Origin: Amoebophrya sp. A120
Taxonomy: Eukaryota > Sar > Dinophyceae > Syndiniales > Amoebophryaceae
Length of the DNA: 64,000 bases
Reading direction: 5' to 3'
Assembly (NCBI GenBank): GCA_905178155.1
Contig: CAJINV010000014.1
Location: 1 to 64,000, forward strand
Part shown: positions 63,001 to 64,000 of the stretch, piece by piece
Position numbering within the stretch: the first letter of the stretch is position 1
Layout: each line of letters opens with the position of its first letter
Position numbers and translations under genes: made by a program
The notes under the pieces: generated by a model
The model's input: only the letters and a program-made list of their open reading frames with translations
Databases searched by the model: none
Told to the model about the DNA's origin: nothing

Positions 63001-63772
63001 GAAGAACGAGGCGCAGTCGTGTGTTTGCGCGCACAAGTACCGGCACTGGTCCAGGTTATAGTTATGGAAGCGTCAGGATTGAAATCGTCAAAGTTGAAAT
63101 AGTTTGTGACGCATAAAATGCAACCCACAAAATGCCTGTCTTGCAGAGTAGGCAAGGGAGGCAGATTGCAAGCCTGTTGAGGGGTAGACATAGAGCTGCT
63201 AAAGCAGCACGACAAACGGCGTCTCCCTTACCCAAACAGCACTACAGACTGGATTTCGGTTCTACCCAAATTTGTCATGCTTTGCTTAGAAACTGGGCTC
63301 CAACTGGCATGCGTTTTCTGCATCACGAATTATTTCAACTTTGACGATTTCAATCCTGACACTCCCATAATAGTTGCGGTCCTCGTACATGCTGACGAGG
63401 ATGGTCGCATCATAGTCAGGTGGTGAGTCATCACCATTTTATCAAATGCAAAAATGTAGTGTCGGTCTGGAAACCTGTGATGCTAATAAAGCGTAGATGG
63501 CGGAAGAACTGCTTCTCTTCCGAATGCAGCACTACAGCATGACAACTTTCCAGAGCGCTTTGTTCTCATACGCAATCCGCATAAGAAGCTGCCTTTTTGC
63601 ATGAAAACAGTGGCTGCCACTTTTGTTGGTTCTGCAATATAGGTTTTCTTCCTTTCCAGGAGTGTTGAGCTAGCATTACAAGTCCACTTTTCCAGACCCA
63701 GACGCATTTGCATTCGATACTTCTTTATACAATTTCTCATCCGCGTACGCCCCCCCGGGTAGACACAGGCCC
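35542..63772 (-). CDS. Gene B: giant PAN/discoidin surface protein with C-terminal transmembrane helix (5' end outside window)
   Basis: Read on the minus strand from beyond 63772 to a TGA at 35542-35544. I followed the frame by hand through 48 introners and it stays open at each join except the last but one, where one base seems to be missing (36069). N-to-C order in the window: PAN repeats (62581-57224), Cys-rich linkers, an acidic/basic low-complexity stretch, discoidin-like modules (GAWWRMEFADGKAHS and GWWRVEFADGKSHT), Cys-rich segments, a PAN unit at 44 kb, and a final hydrophobic helix VPVAALLVAAAGAVIASMV preceded by RTRKLRI. That end suggests a membrane-anchored ectodomain with almost no cytosolic tail. 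Function is unknown. Confidence 0.75.
35665..35976. mobile_element. Introner, family A (divergent)
   Basis: Flanks agcaa/agcaa, exact. TIR reads GCATATGCAAAAGTGTCTC. Join in gene B: IANYLYLL|LGHDEHD. Confidence 0.8.
36090..36297. mobile_element. Introner, family C
   Basis: Flanks ttcca/ttcca, exact. Join in gene B: MGGGGDG|KTET. An uninterrupted copy of this junction lies 60 bp downstream (see findings). Confidence 0.85.
36298..37454 (-). CDS. Gene B, four exons (37401-37454, 37044-37138, 36621-36737, 36298-36367)
   Basis: They join to TVIGPGDTNPNKTIHLP, TPYDEVNYEMVSPFTAAQD, IATFFRGGVNELQCYKRV and AGALQQGSEDQGQGMGGGG. A single Cys and a Gln/Gly-rich end; no family recognised. It forms the stalk before the membrane anchor. 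Confidence 0.72.
36368..36620. mobile_element. Introner, family E
   Basis: Flanks ccggg/ccggg, exact. Join in gene B: RKPAKLPG|AGALQQG. Confidence 0.87.
36738..37043. mobile_element. Introner, family G
   Basis: Flanks tctgc/tctgc, exact. Join in gene B: KTPPPVQ|IATFFRG. Confidence 0.87.
37139..37400. mobile_element. Introner, family A
   Basis: Flanks tcgga/tcgga, exact. Join in gene B: NKTIHLP|TPYDEVN. Confidence 0.88.
37979..40159 (-). CDS. LINE reverse transcriptase
   Basis: About 726 residues. RT signatures in order: KNYRPIALLTFAEKLI, DFLKAFDSLAWDIM, GIRQGSSLSPLLFAIV and the catalytic box FVDD in place of the usual YADD/FADD. A C2H2-like finger, HRCHRCGDVLEDENALKYH, follows, then the AETWAITESDEKALRAFQ and RISWIGHAARD blocks common in LINE C-termini, and a Lys/Arg-rich tail. 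It overlaps the endonuclease frame by ~100 bp; the natural protein was probably one polypeptide. Confidence 0.9.
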   Translation of the reverse strand: MFRGEDVPEAWGRAVLAMLHKKGDKAQAKNYRPIALLTFAEKLIGLIILRRIETEAMSAIDKRQKGCTRGLSCRHGVFQILRDMERCKREGRRAYYVFADFLKAFDSLAWDIMRKVLKRQGMPDNLGEVIRGMYDKGARVSIRLAADSFTEAIKQMAGIRQGSSLSPLLFAIVLDFAITSFAEVMKEEKKWTTAQARGFAMSLLGFVDDLAIKTGSESEAQFAVTELAGACRFVGLELNADKGRTEIMAVNPERKDRRDEFAMTERRMVSKEEGAAPTWGLMVEWAGIDHKPEYRAAARAVCTQRMGDLVPTHLVIWDNGLHNVIKLKASGWATLDNGRAMRINRMGRREYILDKHNVHRCHRCGDVLEDENALKYHLATGFCREEKTVHDLRTLRVARQVEGKKKESREKAETEPANVWHDGKQIATVDRFTYLGTEMDSEGSTKSETRRRCAMAMSVVRSLSKIWRDKEVPRHLKANLYRSLSLSVALYNAETWAITESDEKALRAFQLNALRFIFGIWEWEGSPSRAELCQALGVQLIETEIREKRISWIGHAARDPLGEGSFGRIRHEIEQKTPWGRLAAADLEHYSVELKDLELQKPAGPVVREMLTRRRPYATAKKPPGKKGPKPGAKSERAEEMQAERRKRLQQQREEEERARAALAESLHGKKWKHNSDRQGFWEIDGDPSIAFQVGEIFFCENTGKEEVQVAGVWFQKESDGTHAVR
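40057..41922 (-). CDS. LINE endonuclease (AP-like, EEP family)
   Basis: About 621 residues. LRLGTWNVLTLGKRED, VMVTQESRV, VIAVGDFNAE and EYDHIFVSWKHRG are the conserved EEP blocks, with the catalytic E, D/N and DH residues present. The frame leaves the RT frame near 40150, where GECFGERM is read instead of the GEDVPEAWG of the RT frame. This is consistent with a one-base indel. Confidence 0.9.
   Translation of the reverse strand: MMQVRSQINQAAAEGAATYDTTAGRSPAVGGSRAKPAGREDPSRGRRGAHASAKKKLRLGTWNVLTLGKREDSGIRTVEMECLIKDARSRKLDVMVTQESRVTEWITGERVGEYLLYGGGAWLNSSGTPVGGVLFVVRHSIEVVDFDSEQCGRHGRISLRTPYGQRVHLHGCYAPTNAADVGDKDSFWEKATRKIANHSGRDIVIAVGDFNAEMAGGPQRELQEAGLPFTVGPCGLSAGFARRTDNADRLQALAAAAEMVDVSSLFKKPWVRRYTFEGAWKGARPRREYDHIFVSWKHRGYVCAFQVRGETYHKSGHRLVEAEVSLSITKKKTVNKGAGAWIRTEEAAEAVGACLGEVYDGPTLVNEIETGGRSADEWWKEFEEALSTTIEKLSTGVTRSGPRKPWITGTTWKKIEERKKLMTKEGKTARAKRNKLGRDIRASIKSDKKAWVEEKLDNLQKADNAGNSREVYEVVRQLAGKARKPAQELPGPPEMWAQFWGKIFGEPRPEPSQATKSTNSFRKCAERLEQEPRQQWCQGLDAVPSEAEICDALRGLKAGKSFAGVAPVELIRNCELARAVVVALVRGECFGERMSPRHGAARCWRCSTRKATKPKQKTTDR
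42652..43782 (-). CDS. LINE ORF1 (gag-like)
   Basis: About 376 residues, acidic N-terminal half, then a conserved middle (VRFLNVHPTTGWADVILKP) and a Lys/Gln/Ala-rich C-terminus likely to bind nucleic acid. No zinc knuckle seen. The frame is open to the 5' end of the element without an ATG until the FMVSLKG Met near 43748, so the copy may be slightly 5'-truncated. A 15-bp GGGGTCGATGGCGCA duplication marks the 5' end. Confidence 0.8.
   Translation of the reverse strand: MQKQLAEIRSSFMVSLKGFDNLKPFSIWAEEAKAEHGELGTGGNNDVEEAGSEAGKENNNRSVSFVDEDEDAPMEDAAEEEDGLLQSLTSTTSNKRPSGMATATSPIMTASALREEREEFIANFDTKTHQERIQFWKMESMHLIAQKCRDHIIKEGDQGKMIVKDPETGKPTIAEDPELTYDSHAAKICAALSGKMQSAFKALDPGYVRFLNVHPTTGWADVILKPNSHSMTLLSLVQSDTKNWLRMFVLPILVRENFPRTPQQARKVARKIENAAQNDQKEQAKEEKGTGAAGKNDKNDAQAAEPSQKKAKQGENKGTQGQQRQAAASSSSSSSRAPAASQSEAKKGGVPIKRSGANLAKVMRSGVLIGAKKLKF
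44056..46911 (-). CDS. Gene B exons with a PAN unit and Cys-rich linker
   Basis: Nine exons between elements. In protein order they read ALKAKQPFRTLYVIGPDD, APDDYLTICGVHFYASEPF, EQHLSLVEVRRGYGAEPD, PLCKDCGPRQRE, CLAACGKAGYCAKCNG, PNDVHLHQGACC, MKNNAADS, TECHYAPLEKFAGLGYHE and NDCSALCDAFDSCLGFEK. The last is a PAN core. Several exons are only 30-55 bp long. Confidence 0.78.
44259..44511. mobile_element. Introner, family A
   Basis: Flanks ggggt/ggggt, exact. Join in gene B: EHGGWDP|WPNTMFV. Confidence 0.87.
44645..44917. mobile_element. Introner, family A, left end eroded
   Basis: Flanks tgctg/tgctg, exact although the first bases of the left TIR have diverged. Join in gene B: KNNAADS|TECHYAP. 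Confidence 0.82.
44950..45102. mobile_element. Introner, family D
   Basis: Flanks agcaa/agcaa, exact. Join in gene B: LHQGACC|MKNNAAD. Confidence 0.87.
45143..45460. mobile_element. Introner, family C
   Basis: Flanks agccc/agccc, exact. Join in gene B: CAKCNGL|PNDVHLH. Confidence 0.88.
45518..45827. mobile_element. Introner, family G
   Basis: Flanks cccgt/cccgt, exact. Join in gene B: CGPRQRE|CLAACGK. Confidence 0.88.
45866..46088. mobile_element. Introner, family H
   Basis: Flanks gctgg/gctgg, exact. Join in gene B: AEPDVTQ|PLCKDCG. Confidence 0.88.
46159..46480. mobile_element. Introner, family F
   Basis: Flanks ggggg/ggggg, exact. Join in gene B: KEPVPP|EQHLSLV. Confidence 0.85.
46627..46832. 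mobile_element. Introner, family M
   Basis: Flanks ttacc/ttacc, exact. Join in gene B: IVNAAGN|APDDYLT. Confidence 0.87.
46912..47303. mobile_element. Introner, family A
   Basis: Flanks gtcct/gtcct, exact. Join in gene B: FVDLLQD|ALKAKQP. Confidence 0.87.
47304..49534 (-). CDS. Gene B discoidin-like exon and linkers
   Basis: Exon 49157-49534 has GWWRVEFADGKSHTLSYMEI and RQRLNNGYVLVDP, a discoidin-like core. Short exons 49032-49047, 48711-48784, 48417-48422 and 47304-47423 continue as AVGP, NPTKAELMNIVKTTEPRV and LSDNVPGVGIGGDAGDGE, ending in an acidic Gly-rich stretch. Confidence 0.77.
47424..48416. mobile_element. Introner, family A, composite 993 bp
   Basis: Flanks ttgat/tggac (3 of 5). 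It contains repeat R1 (47578-47890), half of a family E element (from 47917) and a second R1 fragment. Join in gene B: RVGGWVQ|LSDNVPG. Confidence 0.72.
47578..47890. repeat. Dispersed repeat R1, copy 2
   Basis: Aligns along its length with 29617-29930, and both lie inside family A introners. A fragment follows at 48171-48237. Confidence 0.85.
48423..48710. mobile_element. Introner, family A
   Basis: Flanks ggacc/ggacc, exact. It sits six bases from the neighbouring element 47424-48416, so almost no exon remains between them. Confidence 0.85.
48785..49031. mobile_element. Introner, family B
   Basis: Flanks atccg/gtccg (4 of 5). Join in gene B: VDPAVGP|NPTKAEL. Confidence 0.8.
49048..49156. 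mobile_element. Introner, family J (109 bp hairpin)
   Basis: Flanks ggatg/ggatc (4 of 5). Arms of ~37 bp pair almost perfectly. Join in gene B: GYVLVDP|AVGPNPT. Confidence 0.85.
49535..49773. mobile_element. Introner, family B
   Basis: Flanks cgcac/cacac (4 of 5). Join in gene B: DVLNLCG|VLFYIPS. Confidence 0.8.
49888..50436. mobile_element. Introner, family A, enlarged
   Basis: Flanks ttcat/atctc (2 of 5), clearly old. Join in gene B: EPTYKGD|NNCQDGE. Confidence 0.65.
50437..54272 (-). CDS. Gene B exons: discoidin-like module and low-complexity charged region
   Basis: Exons 53808-54272, 53538-53582, 53002-53107, 52697-52785, 51022-51291 and 50437-50504. The first has VYFATHAAPPSAATATTT, a poly-Glu run and basic stretches (KKMKKNNYNSNHNYSRKTK). 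Then come EKRNVMWIDDAIKPLGYEKG and GAWWRMEFADGKAHSLL, which joins across a 1.4-kb intron to TTRRSSMRIWNRARTG and RVNNAHILLDPPG. Together these form a discoidin-like module matching the one at 49157-49534. Confidence 0.75.
50505..51021. mobile_element. Introner, family K, long form
   Basis: Flanks tcctg/ctctt (2 of 5) but ends match well (GTGTAAAAACG/CGTTTTTACAC). Contains an R2 array at about 50770-50880. Join in gene B: GKPDYKR|AICSDSN. Confidence 0.72.
50770..50880. repeat. Repeat R2 array, two units
   Basis: TGGGGTGTTTATGTACT-type units at about 50772 and 50836, followed by the same CTTCAAACTTTCA and GACGAGAAGAGAAA segments as in the 33.2-kb copy. Confidence 0.85.
51292..52696. mobile_element. 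Large GC-rich insertion N (1.4 kb) behaving like an introner
   Basis: Flanks tcaaa/tcaag (4 of 5). Join in gene B: GKAHSLL|TTRRSSM, in frame. Ends are not of the A-M types; the left CTTGGTTACGTGG is inverted as CCACGTAAC at about 52668. It holds a GC palindrome (51363-51384), a low-complexity region that reads as a basic Arg/Lys/Pro frame, and a cluster of ACTAGT palindromes. Confidence 0.6.
52183..52380. repeat. Cluster of CACTAGTG / CTACTAGTAG palindromes
   Basis: About ten ACTAGT or ACTAGC sites occur in 200 bp, spaced roughly 13-30 bp, most as 8-10-bp perfect palindromes. Confidence 0.85.
52786..53001. mobile_element. Introner, family L
   Basis: Flanks aggga/aggga, exact. Join in gene B: SENLCSL|NAENNSK. 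Confidence 0.87.
53108..53396. mobile_element. Introner, family A
   Basis: Flanks ttcgc/ttcgc, exact. Its left neighbour in the reading direction (53403-53537) is only six bases away. Confidence 0.87.
53403..53537. mobile_element. Introner, family D
   Basis: Flanks tcgct/tcgct, exact; the left copy overlaps the target repeat of the adjacent A element. Net join of both in gene B: LWATQS|EKRNVMW. Confidence 0.87.
53583..53807. mobile_element. Introner, family H, reversed
   Basis: Flanks cttcc/cttcc, exact. Join in gene B: AADEQLE|VQVPASE. Confidence 0.88.
54160..54187. repeat. TTC repeat coding for poly-Glu
   Basis: On the minus strand gives a run of eight Glu in gene B. Confidence 0.85.
54273..54534. 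mobile_element. Introner, family A
   Basis: Flanks ctccc/ctccc, exact; first base of the left TIR is A instead of T. Join in gene B: VADEDWE|VYFATHA. Confidence 0.86.
54535..58551 (-). CDS. Gene B Cys-rich and PAN-containing exons
   Basis: Eleven exons. PAN core at 57224-57478 (DECLALCAARSDCTGFAFY, with GDCQLKAV). The others, in protein order, read EVGGTAFKEVANNKTDYLE, APLPYYNYPQL, DINDACGRHEDRNHEGN, PGFQQCIRYDHVTPEDD, SMCATPGRCRGCDAAD, HNDKNDPPECKQIPPSY, MECPAVCREMSDENLPI, GACCKKDAATKRECASVP and GNEFFGVTDYFSCVIPV. The short Cys-rich pieces resemble disulphide-knot linkers. Confidence 0.78.
54618..54896. mobile_element. Introner, family K
   Basis: Flanks cggca/cggca, exact. On the sense strand its start reads TACCGTAAGTAAAAACG, containing a perfect GTAAGT, but no matching AG acceptor is at the other end. 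Join in gene B: RECASVP|GNEFFGV. Confidence 0.82.
54956..55170. mobile_element. Introner, family B
   Basis: Flanks tttcg/tttcg, exact. Join in gene B: RDGKSK|GACCKKD. Confidence 0.88.
55271..55527. mobile_element. Introner, family E
   Basis: Flanks tctgc/tctgc, exact. Join in gene B: PMGPKQ|MECPAVC. Confidence 0.87.
55707..56012. mobile_element. Introner, family A-like, divergent
   Basis: Flanks acccg/gcctg (3 of 5). Left end TATCAAATGGAATATTTG. Join in gene B: VGACCR|HNDKNDP. Confidence 0.7.
56047..56300. mobile_element. Introner, family B
   Basis: Flanks tccgc/tccgc, exact. Join in gene B: GCDAAD|GSEVGAC. Confidence 0.87.
56352..56658. mobile_element. Introner, family C
   Basis: Flanks tccgc/tccgc, exact and the same 5-mer as the neighbouring B element. 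Join in gene B: TLISAER|SMCATPG. Confidence 0.87.
56695..56841. mobile_element. Introner, family D
   Basis: Flanks tagat/tacat (4 of 5). Join in gene B: TPEDDV|VTATLIS. Confidence 0.8.
56901..57223. mobile_element. Introner, family F
   Basis: Flanks cccgc/cccgc, exact. Join in gene B: DGKHCG|PGFQQCI. Confidence 0.87.
57479..57808. mobile_element. Introner, family F
   Basis: Flanks tcgta/tcgta, exact. Join in gene B: PFQKTYD|ECLALCA, just before the PAN cysteines. Confidence 0.88.
57897..58114. mobile_element. Introner, family I
   Basis: Flanks aagct/aagct, exact. Join in gene B: YNYPQL|DINDACG. Confidence 0.88.
58152..58431. mobile_element. Introner, family C
   Basis: Flanks ccaat/caact (3 of 5). 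Join in gene B: DACRRVV|APLPYYN. Confidence 0.77.
58552..58715. mobile_element. Introner, family D
   Basis: Flanks tgcgc/tgggt (3 of 5). Join in gene B: LVHMRKP|NKGNNCA. Confidence 0.78.
58716..60936 (-). CDS. Gene B exons with two PAN units
   Basis: Exon 59186-59425 has LTFEECQDFCRRYADCTGFV and exon 58716-58932 has LTYEECRDWCAENPDCAGLV; both are PAN cores and close paralogues. The phrase YLRMTDQCR after one and YLEMTDACR after the other marks the repeat boundary. Exons 60885-60936, 60489-60576, 60007-60148 and 59594-59659 supply SDLNKYNNSYATDRL, TGNVVEYDLHDPNDPEGG, PGKDGVVLQRLFILGKSQ and TKSGLHSGRGTTSLKVED. Confidence 0.8.
58933..59185. mobile_element. Introner, family B
   Basis: Flanks tacgg/tacgt (4 of 5). 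Join in gene B: GEAITY|LRMTDQC. Confidence 0.82.
59426..59593. mobile_element. Introner, family D
   Basis: Flanks tgcag/cgcag (4 of 5). Join in gene B: KVEDVCE|RQDNKNL. Confidence 0.82.
59660..60006. mobile_element. Introner, family F
   Basis: Flanks ttctt/ctctt (4 of 5). Join in gene B: SEMSSQE|TKSGLHS. Confidence 0.8.
60149..60488. mobile_element. Introner, family F
   Basis: Flanks gcacc/gcacc, exact. Join in gene B: VHKITVR|PGKDGVV. Confidence 0.87.
60577..60884. mobile_element. Introner, family C
   Basis: Flanks agcct/agcct, exact. Join in gene B: YATDRL|TGNVVEY. Confidence 0.88.
60892..61635. repeat. Direct repeat of an exon-introner boundary (~63 bp) flanking ~615 bp
   Basis: The 3' part of an exon plus the first bases of the H element (GATCGCTAGGATAGGTATCC region) occurs at 60893-60957 and again at 61571-61635. 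The spacer between has no recognised gene. Two H left ends therefore exist for one right end. Confidence 0.8.
61915..62107 (-). pseudogene. Discoidin-like exon fragment inside an H intron
   Basis: Minus-strand frame MVATGWWADFIINDWAATRA and LFLGIYLRDAVG resembles the WW..F and IYL.D hallmarks of neighbouring discoidin exons. It ends at QVRITN where a TTTGTAATGC motif begins. Either a captured exon copy or a real exon whose flanking introns I cannot bound. Confidence 0.45.
62124..62279. repeat. Inverted repeat, 26-bp arms
   Basis: GCGGACTATAAAAGTGACC and following bases (62124-62149) are inverted at 62254-62279. Within and beside it, TTATCGGTTTCGG and its inverse recur at least five times between 61650 and 62405. 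Confidence 0.85.
62581..63772 (-). CDS. Gene B most upstream exons in the window
   Basis: Exons 63720-63772, 63370-63439 and 62581-63062. LPGGAYADEKLYKEG, DDSPPDYDATILVSMYED, then NLDQCRYLCAQTHDCASFF (PAN core with a later KCYLMRPGC) and ending VNSETSWSQIPSAAFTDG. A family F-like left end begins at about 63773, so the gene continues off the window. Confidence 0.77.
63063..63369. mobile_element. Introner, family C
   Basis: Flanks atagt/atagt, exact. Join in gene B: YEDRNY|NLDQCRY. Confidence 0.88.
63440..63719. mobile_element. Introner, family A
   Basis: Flanks cattt/cttct (3 of 5). Join in gene B: KLYKEG|DDSPPDY. Confidence 0.75.
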
Positions 63773-64000
63773 TACTACAGCGAAAAATGCCCCCACCCCA
63801 TTGCTGCGGCGCCTGCCGTGCTACTTCGGTGACACGTGACTGCGTCCTGCTGTCCGCTGACAGTGCTACCGCTGCTTCCCCCAGTGATGCCACCTACGGA
63901 CAAAACACGGGGACACGATTGCGGCCTCCAAGTGCCGCCCCCGGGGTCCGTCTGTGCTTGTAGTGCAGGAGCCTATGCTGACGCATCGGGAGAGGGTAGG

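Noticed and set aside
7041-63440. Recurring peptide NAKMSGSGR / IANMSGSGR in many frames
   Set aside because: It is a translation of the family A terminal repeat into which the exon frame runs, not a protein motif.

Overview
The window looks like nuclear DNA of an alveolate protist, most likely a dinoflagellate or a syndinian parasite such as Amoebophrya. The reasons are three large genes all on the minus strand, giant extracellular proteins built from discoidin-like (F5/8-C), PAN/apple and kringle domains, and coding sequence packed with short inverted-repeat elements inserted as introns ('introners'). Introners of this kind are known from Aureococcus, Micromonas, dinoflagellates and Amoebophrya. 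The taxon is my inference.

Layout. 1-5728: no gene recognised; two inverted copies of a ~92-bp minisatellite flank a 2.4-kb GC-rich core. 5729-26598 (-): gene A, a secreted or surface mosaic protein with about 24 introns. 28169-34010 (-): gene C, a J-domain (Hsp40) co-chaperone with 13 introns. 35542 to beyond 63772 (-): gene B, a giant PAN/discoidin protein ending in a transmembrane helix, with 48 introns inside the window and its 5' end outside it. One intron of gene B carries a 6.3-kb LINE (37494-43841).

Introners. About 86 elements of 60-1400 bp (mostly 110-350 bp) interrupt the exons. I sort them by terminal inverted repeat into families: A (TATCAAATGCAAAAATG, then GTCTGGGTCTGGA), B (GTGCACAACTCCCCCTCC), C (GTCAGGATTGAAATCGAC), D (GCAAAAGTATCGTACTCG), E (GGCGTTCTCAAACGTTAC), F (GGAAAAATCCCCCCTCCCC), G (CTCAGAATGGAAATCCTC), H (TATCCAAGAAAAAAACGC), I (TATCCAAGAAAAAAACACC), J (CACCCATCCCCATCC, near-perfect hairpins of ~110 bp), K (GTGTAAAAACGTCCCC), L (AGAAAAAACTGCTTCACTG), M (GAAAAAAGTTCGTCACG) and one singleton, N. 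Nearly all start TAT and end ATA, and are flanked by a 5-bp direct repeat that is exact in most and diverged in some. Joining the exons with one copy of the 5-mer retained kept the reading frame at nearly every junction I worked through by hand. Below, each element entry gives the family, the flanking 5-mers on the + strand (left/right) and the protein residues on each side of the join.

Two features stand out. At most junctions no placement of the boundary inside the 5-mer gives GT-AG or GC-AG, so removal is either non-canonical splicing, structure-driven RNA excision, or DNA-level elimination. And families with unrelated ends share a subterminal TTTGTNATGC motif just inside each repeat. No transposase gene is present. 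A few single-base lesions (in-frame TAG at 19829, one-base frameshifts near 26171 and 36069, and one in the LINE near 40150) may be real decay or assembly error.
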